Source: Calothrix sp. NIES-2100
GTDB taxonomy: Bacteria; Cyanobacteriota; Cyanobacteriia; Cyanobacteriales; Nostocaceae
Direction of reading: 5' to 3'
NCBI RefSeq assembly: GCF_002368195.1
Contig: NZ_AP018178.1
Span: 3,368,791 to 3,432,790 of the forward strand
DNA length: 64,000 nucleotides
A model generated the notes under the pieces. It had not been told where the DNA came from and did not search any database. It saw nothing but the letters and a program-made list of their open reading frames with translations. This document shows positions 26,263-34,986 of the stretch, piece by piece. The translations under genes were made by a program, and so were the position numbers. The number at the start of each line of letters is the position of its first letter. The first letter of the stretch is position 1.

Positions 26263-29200
26263 CTGTTGCTCTTCCAAGGCTCCTAAAGCTTTCAGTGTTG
26301 CTACTTGCGCGGGTGTTAACCCTGTAACCGCAGTAATGTTCATCTTTTTATAAGGTTTTTCATCGGTCAGAGTCCCAAAACAATCGCCTGTGTTCACATC
26401 CCAAAGTTTAATCGTCTCATCTTGGCTCCCACTGGCTAAGGTACAACCATCAGGACTGAAAACAACTGAGCATACCCAATCTTTATGTTCCGCTAAAACT
26501 TTTAAGGGTTTACCAGTGTGGACATCCCACAACCTCACTGTTTGGTCATCACCACCACTTGCGAGTATGTTGCCATCGTAACTGAAGGCAACTGATCTGA
26601 CCCAACTGGTATGTCCTGTCAAAGTGTGGAGACATTCGCCAGTTTGAACATCCCACAATTTCACAGTTTTGTCTTCACTGCCACTTGCTAATAACTTTCC
26701 ATCAGGACTGAAAGCAACTGACCTTACCCAGCCAGTATGCCCTAAGAAAGTTTTTAAGCAGTCACCAGTTTGAAGATTCCACAATTTTACAGTTTGGTCT
26801 TCACTACCACTCACCAAGCATTTCCCATATGGGCTGAAAGCGATTGACTGTACCCGATTGTCATGACCCTTGAAAGTATTGAGACAAGTACCTGTTTCTT
26901 GATTCCATAATTTCACAGTTTTGTCATCACTACTACTTGCCAAGGTTCTACTATCAGAACTGAATGCCACTGACTGTACCCAACTGGCATGACCCTTCAA
27001 AGTTTTGATACAATTACCATCGCTGACATTCCACAACTTTACTGTTTTATCTTCACTGCCACTTGCCAAGGTGCAACCATCAGGACTAAATGCCACTGAC
27101 CTAACCCAACTAGTATGGCCTTGCAAAATTTGAAAGCTCTTACGAGTGTGGACATTCCATAACTTTACTGTTTTGTCCCCAATAGTACTTGCCAAAGTTG
27201 TACCATCAGGACTGAATGCTACTGACCTTGCCCAATTAATATATCCTTGCCAAGTTTTCAGGCAATTACCATCACTGATATTCCATAACTTGACCGTTTG
27301 GTCTTCGCTAGCACTTGCTAATAACTTGCCATCCGAACTAAAGGCAATTGATCTAACACAATTGCTGTGCCCTTGTAAGGTTATGAGGCAATTGCCATCA
27401 CTGACATTCCACAACTTCACTGTTTGATCGTCACTGCCACTGGCCAACAACTTGCCATCGGGACTAAAAGCAACTGACCATACCCAACTTGTATGCCCCT
27501 GTAAAGTTTTGAGGCAAGTGCCATCGCTGACATTCCACAACTTTATTGTTTTGTCTTCACTGCCACTGGTCAACAACTTGCCATCGGGACTGAAGGCGAC
27601 TGACCATACGGGATAGGTATGCTCTTGCAAGGTTTTGAGACAAGTGCCATCGCTGACATTCCACAACTTTATTGTTTTGTCTTCACTGCCACTGGCCAAC
27701 AACTTGCCATCGGGACTAAAGGTAACTGACCAAACCCAATCACTATGCTTTGGTAAGGTCAAAATGCATGTCCCATCATTCACATTCCATAATTTCACCA
27801 TTTGGTCATCACTACCACTTGCCAGTAGCTGACTATCTGGGCTAAAGGCAACAGACCTAACCCGACTACTATCAACCGATAAAGTTTTGATATATTTACC
27901 AGTGTGGACATCCCATAATCTTACGGTTTGGTCATCACTGCCACTTGCCAATAGCCGACCATCGGGGCTAAAGGTAACTGATCTGATCCACTTATTGTGT
28001 CCTTCAAAAGTGAAAAGTAATTGACCATCGGCAACTTTAAATACGTTAATTAGATTGTTGGCATCACCAGTAGCACAGAGTTTTCCATCCTGGCTCAATG
28101 CGACTGACAAAATAGGTCCTAAACTTTGAGTAAAAACAGATTTAGATAAGTCTGAATAAGCAAAATTGACATTATGCAAATTCACGCCTTGTAAATAAGC
28201 TTGCCAAACGGACAGATAAGAAAAGTCATAGTTACTTAAATTAACTTTGAGATGACAAAGTAGATTGATAACGTTACCAGCTGCATATCCTGGTTGTAAG
28301 GCAGATTTATCTTTTAGGTTCTGTAAAATTTGAGTTAGCTTTTCTGTAATAGTTTCGGGACTTCTGAATAGATTTAAGAATCTTTCAATAACTGGTTTGA
28401 GAATGAGGCGAATTTGAATATCTCTGACATTGTCTTTAGCAGTCGCTTCAATCAGCGCATGACTCATAAATAGTGTAATTTTACCTGTAGTAACCTCTTG
28501 AGGAATCTGTTCAATCAGTCGGTCTATGATATACTCCATAACCACAGACTGAAGAGTGAAAAGTCCTGCACTTTTCTCAATGAGCGATCGCCTGCGTAAA
28601 GATTCTAGAGATTCTAGTAATTCCCTTTTTGTGAAGGGATGCACAATATCATTGAGCAAATCCTCTAAGGAAACTAACTCGCGTTTAATTGCCAACCAGT
28701 AGATAACTTCTTTTTCTAGTTTTGAAGTGCGCTCAAATTGCTGATCCAATAAATGACGGGTGTCACCAAAAACTATCTCGCCTGCATCTAAAAAGTCATC
28801 AATATCACCACCAAATAACTCGCGAATTGGTTCAGAAACTAACTTTAATGCCAAGGGATTACCAGAATAATTCTCAACTAGCTTTGTCCATGCTTGATTT
28901 GTCCCACACAAGCCTTTATCTTTAAGAATGTCTTGCCCTTCTTTTTCTCCCAGACCAACTAAGGATATAGTTCTAACTGGTGATACTTCTCCCTCTAACG
29001 GTGCAAACTCTTTCGGTTTTTCCCGCGAAGTCAGCAGCAAGCAGCTTTGATGCAGTTCTTCTCCTATGCGCTTGAGTAGTTGACCATAATCTTCATATCC
29101 TGGTCTATAGTATCCGGCGCGATCGCCTCCTTGTAAAATTGTCTCAGCATTATCTAATACCAAAAGGCAACGGTGTTTTCGTAAATAATTTATTAGCTGC

Positions 29201-29793
29201 GTTAATCTCTCGTCTGTGCTTTCTGGTAAGTTAATATTCTGCTGATTAGATATAAAGTTAATCAAGTTTGCCAAGAGTTCCTTCAAGGGTGGAGCATTTC
29301 GCAGACTTCGCCAAATCAAATACTCAAAATTCTCCTGCACTTGTGTGGCTAACTTGACAGACAAAGAGGTTTTACCTATACCTCCCATGCCTAAAATTGC
29401 CACTAGCCGACATTTATCTTTGACTATCCACTCCTGAAGTTGGCGTAGTTCATCAACCCGTCCGTAGAAAAGGTAGATACTAGGCGCTCCAACCCAATCT
29501 TGTTTCACATGAGAATTTGGTTTGACAACAGATAAAGATGCTTGATACTCATCTGCAATCACCTGTTGTAACTTAGTGAGCTTACCGGGACCAGTGCCAC
29601 TTACTTTAAATTTTTTGTACACTTCACTTAAGCGTTTGCGTACCGCCTCAGCGCTGATATGGAGTTCTTGGGCGATCGCATTGGGTGATTTGTCCTCAAC
29701 TGCATATAATAAGACCTCTATTTCGCTTTCAGACAAGCACCGCTCTTGAGCTAAAGCCAGAAGAAATGGTTTGGGAATGACATTCATACTCAC
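26254..29793 (-). CDS. STAND protein: HTH, NB-ARC and 14 WD40 repeats
   Basis: A 1179-residue signal-transduction NTPase. Order: an N-terminal helix-turn-helix-like region (LSESEIEVLLYAVED and NAIAQELHISAEAVRKRLSE, about 20-70), an NB-ARC ATPase with Walker A GMGGIGKT (135-142) and Walker B CLLVLDNAE (about 209-217), a helical winged-helix/ARM-like region, a short pentapeptide-like stretch (LQGVNLHNVNFAYSDLS), then 14 consecutive 42-residue WD40 repeats (about 560-1150), enough for two seven-blade propellers. Most blades end in (V/I)(K/R)LW(N/D)V. Such proteins oligomerise when the sensor domain binds a target; some act in defence or cell death. No effector domain other than the HTH-like region is visible. 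Palindromes upstream (29821-29967) may be its regulatory sites. Confidence 0.9.
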   Translation of the reverse strand: MSMNVIPKPFLLALAQERCLSESEIEVLLYAVEDKSPNAIAQELHISAEAVRKRLSEVYKKFKVSGTGPGKLTKLQQVIADEYQASLSVVKPNSHVKQDWVGAPSIYLFYGRVDELRQLQEWIVKDKCRLVAILGMGGIGKTSLSVKLATQVQENFEYLIWRSLRNAPPLKELLANLINFISNQQNINLPESTDERLTQLINYLRKHRCLLVLDNAETILQGGDRAGYYRPGYEDYGQLLKRIGEELHQSCLLLTSREKPKEFAPLEGEVSPVRTISLVGLGEKEGQDILKDKGLCGTNQAWTKLVENYSGNPLALKLVSEPIRELFGGDIDDFLDAGEIVFGDTRHLLDQQFERTSKLEKEVIYWLAIKRELVSLEDLLNDIVHPFTKRELLESLESLRRRSLIEKSAGLFTLQSVVMEYIIDRLIEQIPQEVTTGKITLFMSHALIEATAKDNVRDIQIRLILKPVIERFLNLFRSPETITEKLTQILQNLKDKSALQPGYAAGNVINLLCHLKVNLSNYDFSYLSVWQAYLQGVNLHNVNFAYSDLSKSVFTQSLGPILSVALSQDGKLCATGDANNLINVFKVADGQLLFTFEGHNKWIRSVTFSPDGRLLASGSDDQTVRLWDVHTGKYIKTLSVDSSRVRSVAFSPDSQLLASGSDDQMVKLWNVNDGTCILTLPKHSDWVWSVTFSPDGKLLASGSEDKTIKLWNVSDGTCLKTLQEHTYPVWSVAFSPDGKLLTSGSEDKTIKLWNVSDGTCLKTLQGHTSWVWSVAFSPDGKLLASGSDDQTVKLWNVSDGNCLITLQGHSNCVRSIAFSSDGKLLASASEDQTVKLWNISDGNCLKTWQGYINWARSVAFSPDGTTLASTIGDKTVKLWNVHTRKSFQILQGHTSWVRSVAFSPDGCTLASGSEDKTVKLWNVSDGNCIKTLKGHASWVQSVAFSSDSRTLASSSDDKTVKLWNQETGTCLNTFKGHDNRVQSIAFSPYGKCLVSGSEDQTVKLWNLQTGDCLKTFLGHTGWVRSVAFSPDGKLLASGSEDKTVKLWDVQTGECLHTLTGHTSWVRSVAFSYDGNILASGGDDQTVRLWDVHTGKPLKVLAEHKDWVCSVVFSPDGCTLASGSQDETIKLWDVNTGDCFGTLTDEKPYKKMNITAVTGLTPAQVATLKALGALEEQQKK

Positions 29794-29820
29794 CCTAGCA
29801 AGACTACATCCCTCATGTTA

Positions 29821-29967
29821 TCTCACAAAGTGAGATATTTATTGGTCACAAGTTAGGAGGAGATAACTCTTTAGACAGATTCCCAGTAATTTTACCTGAC
29901 TCTGCCTTGACTAAGTAACTAAGTTACTTTATATTATGTCTAATCGCATTTTTGGGTAACTTAGTTA
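29821..29967. promoter_or_regulatory. Cluster of palindromes upstream of the WD40/NB-ARC gene
   Basis: TCTCAC-AAA-GTGAGA lies at 29821-29835, 27 bases before the start codon. GTAACTAAGTTAC at 29915-29927 and GTAACTTAGTTA at 29956-29967 are near-identical palindromes spaced about 40 bases (four helical turns), and a looser ACTAAGTGAGTTAG follows at about 29993. The spacing and symmetry resemble operators for a dimeric repressor or activator. The rest of the 471-base gap (29794-30264) shows no gene. Confidence 0.5.
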
Positions 29968-30264
29968 AGATTTAAATTAATTAAACGAAACTAAGTGAGT
30001 TAGATCAATTCCTGCGTGCTTGTAGGGATTGCATATAAAGGGTGAATGTATTTATTCAATTTCAACATTACCCGAATTCATAGGAGTTTATTTTCCATCT
30101 GTAAATACCAACACACCCTTGTGAGCATTCCAACTCTACTCAGAAGTGGGACTGTTGCGTGCCTTGACTGGGTAGGGGCAAAGCATAAAGCATTCGCTCC
30201 TTATTTAGCAGAGTCGAGGTAACGCTCGCTGTCTAAATTTAACTCTCAAAACAGGACAAAAGCG

Positions 30265-30504
30265 ATGAAAAGCAATTTTAAAGAAGATCAAAATTTGCTG
30301 TTCACATGGGCTTGTAGAGGACTTAAATATTTTCTGCTGACTGTACTGGGCTTTTTCATAGCGTGTGTTGTGTCGCAAGCTTTTGGTGCAGTCTCGATAG
30401 TTGGGATACTGCTCTCAGCAAGTGTATGGATTTGGTTTCTCCGGAGCGGGGTATTCCTATTTTGCCTGTTTGCAATCGCCATGATGATTGAGTCTTGGGG
30501 TTAA
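30265..30504 (+). CDS. Small membrane protein of unknown function
   Basis: A 79-residue protein with two or three hydrophobic segments (about 20-42 and 46-78) after a charged N terminus. An AGGA lies about 9 bases before the ATG. It is followed by another small gene on the same strand after 87 bases. Not recognised. Confidence 0.5.
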   Translation: MKSNFKEDQNLLFTWACRGLKYFLLTVLGFFIACVVSQAFGAVSIVGILLSASVWIWFLRSGVFLFCLFAIAMMIESWG

Positions 30505-30591
30505 CCAATTCAATATTCATGGCGAAGCTCAATCAAATTGCCTTTGGCTAACTGCTACTCAGCCAGAGGCTTTCCACCAGGAGATTATATA

Positions 30592-30774
30592 ATGCCAAAC
30601 AACAACAGCAACGGCTCCCCAGAAGAAATACTCTCACCGCTTTTAATCATTTTAGTTGCAGGATCTATCTCTTTAGCAGTTGTCAACAAGGACAATCAAG
30701 CAGCATATTTTGATATTGTGAAAATAGCGATGGTTTACAGCTTTGGTTCTCGAAAGCCGAAAGACAAACAGTAA
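30592..30774 (+). CDS. Small protein of unknown function with one hydrophobic segment
   Basis: A 60-residue protein starting at ATG 30592 with AGGAG about 10 bases upstream; this decides the start over an earlier in-frame ATG at 30538. It begins MPNNNSNGSPEEILSPL, has one hydrophobic stretch (LLIILVAGSISLAVV) and a basic tail (GSRKPKDKQ). Probably membrane-associated. It may be co-transcribed with the gene at 30265. Confidence 0.5.
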   Translation: MPNNNSNGSPEEILSPLLIILVAGSISLAVVNKDNQAAYFDIVKIAMVYSFGSRKPKDKQ

Positions 30775-30872
30775 ACAAGGTAATATGGGTGTCAAAAGTA
30801 TAGTTGAACAAGCTAGCCTCTACACCCTTTTTTAGTGAGTTGCATAGCTGCGATCGCTTCTAAAATAGAAGA

Positions 30873-31700
30873 ATGCTGTCAACTAATACTCAACTATTAC
30901 GAATTTCCCAAGGACAACTGAACTTACTAGAACGTTGTCCCCGTCAGTTTCAACATACCTACTTAGAAAACCTCAATTCTCCCTCAGATCCCGAACAGGA
31001 AGAACGGCAAACTTTAGGTAGTCGCTTTCACCTGCTGATGCAACAGCGAGAAATGGGTTTACCAATTCAGAGTTTTTTGCAAGCAGATAGCCAACTGCAA
31101 ACCTGGATGTCAGCTTTTGCCAATGCTGCACCAGAAATTCTCGCACCTGCGGCTGATAGTCAAACTTTCCGAGAAAGCGAACACTACCGCACCCTGCAAG
31201 TGCAAAACTATCTGCTTACAGTTGTCTATGATTTATTAATTGCCGATCAGCAAAAAGCGCAAATTCTCGATTGGAAAACTTATCCCCAACCACCACACAA
31301 AAGTAAGTTAGAAAAAAACTGGCAAACCCGTCTTTATCTCTATGTTTTGGCAGAAACTAGCGAATACTTACCAGAAAATATTTCCATGACTTATTGGTTT
31401 GTCCAATCTCAAGGACAACCGCAAAATATTAAATTTAATTACAATACCACGCAACACCAGCGAACAGCCAACGACCTCAAAGAACTGTTAAACGATTTAA
31501 CTCATTGCTTAGAAAGTTACCAGCAAAAACAGCAATTTCCCCAACTACCACTAGGAAATAAAGCCTGCAACTATTGTCAATTTGCCACTCGCTGCGATCG
31601 CACACAAGCAACTGAACAAAAAAGCGATGGCTACGGCAACCCATTCGGGGAACGCCACTTGCTACCAGATCTTGCCAGTATAACTGAAGTATCACTGTGA
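30873..31700 (+). CDS. PD-(D/E)XK nuclease with Fe-S cluster (AddB/Cas4-like)
   Basis: A 275-residue nuclease resembling the C-terminal domain of AddB/RecB-family enzymes. An acidic residue in VVYDLLIADQQ and the DWK triad in QILDWKTYPQ give the metal-binding core. Four cysteines fit an Fe-S staple: Cys22 (LLERCPRQFQ), then C-x2-C-x5-C near residues 231-240 (CNYCQFATRC). The QTRLYLYVLAE motif is the QxxxY motif of the family. It is a stand-alone nuclease here; no helicase or Cas gene is adjacent. Confidence 0.82.
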   Translation: MLSTNTQLLRISQGQLNLLERCPRQFQHTYLENLNSPSDPEQEERQTLGSRFHLLMQQREMGLPIQSFLQADSQLQTWMSAFANAAPEILAPAADSQTFRESEHYRTLQVQNYLLTVVYDLLIADQQKAQILDWKTYPQPPHKSKLEKNWQTRLYLYVLAETSEYLPENISMTYWFVQSQGQPQNIKFNYNTTQHQRTANDLKELLNDLTHCLESYQQKQQFPQLPLGNKACNYCQFATRCDRTQATEQKSDGYGNPFGERHLLPDLASITEVSL

Positions 31701-31756
31701 AGATATGTTGACGGTTGACACTTCGACAAGCTAAAGAAGAGCGCGGTTGACTGTTG

Positions 31757-31814
31757 AATGTTGACTCTGACAAATGACAAATGACAAATGACAAATGACA
31801 AATGACTATTAACT
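31757..31814. repeat. Heptamer short tandem repeats
   Basis: GACAAAT repeated about six times, then GACTATT units, running up to the ribosome-binding region of the acetyltransferase gene at 31818. Confidence 0.92.
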
Positions 31815-31817
31815 ATT

Positions 31818-32462
31818 ATGACTAACGTTGATGAGATGGACGCCGTTTATGTGCGTGAATTAGGAATTGATGATATAGCCGATGTTTACCATTTAGGAGA
31901 ACAGCTATTTACCAGTGAGTTATATCCTTATTTATATAGAACTTGGGATGAATGGGAAGTAATTGGACTTTACAACACAGATCCCGAATACTGCTTGGTT
32001 GCAGAAATTGATGGCGAACTAGCAGGATTTATTTTAGGAACGATTATTACCAAAGCCTCTTGGACTTACGGATACATCCTCTGGCTGGGAGTTAATCCGC
32101 AGTTTCAGCGGCGGGGAGTTGCTGATAAATTAGTTGATAAAGTCGTCGCCCGCATGATTGAAGATGGGGCGCGGTTTATGCTAGTAGATACCGATCCCAC
32201 CAACACACCAGCAGTCAAGTTTTTTAACCGCAAAGGTTTTGGCAATATCCGTCAGCATATTTTCTTGTCGATGAATCTTAGTAAACACCCATACTATGGC
32301 AGACTGATTGATTATGAACATCAAAAAGCTGAAAGAGCCGGTTATAGGCGATCGCGTCCGGCAGCAATTCGCACCCGTAAACCTGAGGGATTTTCTAACG
32401 AAGTAGTCCTCAATCCCTTAGTAACTGAACCGCAAATAGATTTCATGATTAATGATGAATAG
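31818..32462 (+). CDS. GNAT-family N-acetyltransferase
   Basis: A 214-residue acetyltransferase. The acetyl-CoA binding signature is in LGVNPQFQRRGVADKLVDKV (Q/RxxGxG/A type), followed by the conserved PTNTPAVKFFNRKGFG. The N-terminal half reads as VYVRELGIDDIADVYHLGE..., and a 50-residue basic tail extends past the usual domain. Substrate unknown; possibly a protein N-terminal (RimI-like) enzyme. It lies a short distance upstream of recJ on the same strand. Confidence 0.85.
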   Translation: MTNVDEMDAVYVRELGIDDIADVYHLGEQLFTSELYPYLYRTWDEWEVIGLYNTDPEYCLVAEIDGELAGFILGTIITKASWTYGYILWLGVNPQFQRRGVADKLVDKVVARMIEDGARFMLVDTDPTNTPAVKFFNRKGFGNIRQHIFLSMNLSKHPYYGRLIDYEHQKAERAGYRRSRPAAIRTRKPEGFSNEVVLNPLVTEPQIDFMINDE

Positions 32463-32555
32463 GGCATTGGGCATTTTTCCCCCTTGTCCCCCTTCCCTTG
32501 TCCCACTTGTCCCCCCTGCTCCCCCCTTCCCTAGCCCCTAGCCCCTCACTCCCTT
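32460..32555. repeat. GGGCATTGGG / CCTTGTCCC repeat block
   Basis: GGGCATTGGGC followed by C-rich CCTTGTCCCCC and CCTAGCCCCTAGCCC units just before the recJ start. The block is translated in the recJ frame as a proline-rich run, which is why the apparent upstream start at 32498 is not used. Confidence 0.85.
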
Positions 32556-32563
32556 GTATCAAA

Positions 32564-34960
32564 ATGCAGTGGACTCTAGCCGCAACTGAACAACCCCCAG
32601 AGTGGTTTATCCAAGCCGTGAAAAAGTATACTCCTGCATCCAGTGGACTTTATGCAGCACAGTTATTATGGCAACGGGGTATTCAGGAAAAATCACAGTT
32701 AGATGCTTTTGTCAACTATAAAGCTTATCAACCAGCCAGCCCCTTTGAATTTGGGGAAGAAATGCATTTAGCCGTCGCCCGTTTGCAACTAGCACGTAAT
32801 GCTAGCGAGAAAATTGCGATTTGGGGAGACTTTGATGCTGACGGAATTACCTCTACATCTGTGCTTTGGGATGGTTTGGGGCAATTTTTTGGGCAAAACT
32901 CCCAGTTAAGTTACTACATTCCCAATCGTCTCAAAGAATCTCACGGACTGAATAATTCCGGGATTGATAACTTAGAAAAACAAGGTTGTACTTTAATTGT
33001 CACCTGCGATACTGGCAGCACTAATATTGATGAAATTATTTATGCCCAAAAGCTAGGTATCGATGTCATCGTTACAGATCATCACACTTTACCAGCAGAA
33101 CGTCCACGAGTGACAGCAATTATCAATCCGCGCAATTTACCCCAGGAACATCCACTATTTAATTTATCTGGGGTAGCTGTAGCTTACAAATTGGTAGAAG
33201 CACTTTATCAAACTCTGCCTCATGTACCAAAACAGCCCTTAGCGGATTTATTGGATTTAGTAGCGGTAGGGCTAATTGCTGACTTAGTGCAGTTAAGCGG
33301 AGATTGTCGCTATTTAGCGCAATTGGGAATTCAAAGATTACAAGAAGATTTTAAACAACCACCCACAGCCAGACGACGGCCGGGTGTGGGCAGATTATTA
33401 GAATTGTGTCAGAAAAGTGGCGATCGCCCCACAGATATTTCCTTTGGTTTGGGGCCGCGCATCAATGCAGTTAGCCGTATCCAAGGCGATGCGAGATTTT
33501 GCGTAGAATTACTCACAAGCCGTGATATTAAACGGTGTCACGAACTAGCAGAAGACACAGAACTAGCCAACGCCCGCCGTAAGTCTTTACAGAAAGACGT
33601 GCAAACGCAAGTAGCACAAAAGCTGAGTCAATTAGATTTATCAACCACAAGTGCGATCGTCTTAGCAGATGCCCAATGGCCTGTAGGCGTACTCGGCTTA
33701 GTAGCTGGACAAGTAGCACAGGAAACAGGCCGCCCCACGATTTTATTAAGTACAGAAGACGCGATTTTAGCAGACACGGAGACGCAAAGAGAGGGAGACG
33801 CGGAGAATGAAAATTTCTCCCTGTCACCGCGTCCCCTTGTCCCCCCATCCCCCCCCCTCGCCCGTGGTTCTGCCCGTTCCATCAATTCGGTCGATTTATA
33901 CCAATTAGTCAAAGACCAAGCACATTTGTTACATCGCTTTGGCGGACATCCCTATGCGGCTGGGTTGAGTATGTTAGTGGAGAATATTCCCTTATTTACA
34001 CAAGCAATTAACCAAAGGTTACGCCAATCTTTGGGTGGTAAAACTCTCACGCCCACAGTGCAAGCAGATATCGCCGTTACAGTAGCAGATTTAGGCAAAG
34101 ATTTATTTTTAGAATTGAAAATATTAGAACCTTGTGGAATGGGTAATCCTGTCCCCAAGCTATTAATTCAAAATTGCTGGTTTGAAAATTCTTGGCATCG
34201 CAATCAACAAGATTCCCAAGGAAAAAAAGTACAGTATATTAAAACCGAGTTTGATATCCGGGATGATTCCACGAGAAATCCCTTTCCCGGTATTTGGTGG
34301 GGACACTACAAAGATGAATTACCCATAGGTAGATGTGATTGTATAGCCGAATTGGACTATAACACCTTTAAAAAACGTTATGAAATTAGATTAATTGCTG
34401 TCCGTCCTAGTGCTAACTCAGTACTCGCCACTCAGCACTCAGAACTAATATTAGATTGGCGACATCAACAACACCCAGAACTTAACACTAAAGAAACAGC
34501 AGTTATTTTGGCAGAATGTCCTACTAGTTGGGATGATTTACGCGCATGGTGGAAACGCTCGCTCTATAATCATCAACAACTGGCGATCGCTTGGACTAAA
34601 CCCAACCAACAACCACCTAATCAAATTTGGCTTACCTTAGTCGGAATTGCCAAATACCTCAGTCGCACTAATCAACTAGTTACCCGCGTCCAACTTTTAG
34701 AAAAACTGGGCATCGGCGACCAAACCTTACTTGTGGGACTGAAAGCTTTAAAATATTTAGGATTCACAGTACAACGCCAAGACCGTTATTTGCACATCAG
34801 CCAAGAAACCAAAAATACTTCTTCTGGGGAAACATTAACCCTACTTGTCGATGCTGCTATTGCCAAATTTTTAGCTGCTGTGCGCGAAGAACAATTTCAG
34901 CGAGAGTATTTTGCTGAAGTCCCCCTCTCTACCATTGTGGCAATGGTGAATGAAGGATGA
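32564..34960 (+). CDS. recJ: Single-strand-specific exonuclease RecJ
   Basis: 5'-3' exonuclease on single-stranded DNA, acting in recombination and mismatch repair. Start at ATG 32564 (MQWTLAATEQPPEWF), giving 798 residues. DHH-family motifs: DFDADGITSTSV (about 89-100), CDTGSTN, VTDHHTLP, and the DHHA1 motif with RFGGHPYAAGLSM. At about residues 400-436 there is an insertion reading TETQREGDAENENF..SPRPLVPPSPPLARGSARS. The DNA under it (GACGCGGAGA and CCCCTTGTCCCCCC) matches the interspersed repeats seen elsewhere in this window. The long C-terminal domain (about 560-798) is typical of cyanobacterial RecJ. Confidence 0.92.
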   Translation: MQWTLAATEQPPEWFIQAVKKYTPASSGLYAAQLLWQRGIQEKSQLDAFVNYKAYQPASPFEFGEEMHLAVARLQLARNASEKIAIWGDFDADGITSTSVLWDGLGQFFGQNSQLSYYIPNRLKESHGLNNSGIDNLEKQGCTLIVTCDTGSTNIDEIIYAQKLGIDVIVTDHHTLPAERPRVTAIINPRNLPQEHPLFNLSGVAVAYKLVEALYQTLPHVPKQPLADLLDLVAVGLIADLVQLSGDCRYLAQLGIQRLQEDFKQPPTARRRPGVGRLLELCQKSGDRPTDISFGLGPRINAVSRIQGDARFCVELLTSRDIKRCHELAEDTELANARRKSLQKDVQTQVAQKLSQLDLSTTSAIVLADAQWPVGVLGLVAGQVAQETGRPTILLSTEDAILADTETQREGDAENENFSLSPRPLVPPSPPLARGSARSINSVDLYQLVKDQAHLLHRFGGHPYAAGLSMLVENIPLFTQAINQRLRQSLGGKTLTPTVQADIAVTVADLGKDLFLELKILEPCGMGNPVPKLLIQNCWFENSWHRNQQDSQGKKVQYIKTEFDIRDDSTRNPFPGIWWGHYKDELPIGRCDCIAELDYNTFKKRYEIRLIAVRPSANSVLATQHSELILDWRHQQHPELNTKETAVILAECPTSWDDLRAWWKRSLYNHQQLAIAWTKPNQQPPNQIWLTLVGIAKYLSRTNQLVTRVQLLEKLGIGDQTLLVGLKALKYLGFTVQRQDRYLHISQETKNTSSGETLTLLVDAAIAKFLAAVREEQFQREYFAEVPLSTIVAMVNEG

Positions 34961-34986
34961 AAGCTGAATTGTTATAATTTCTACAA

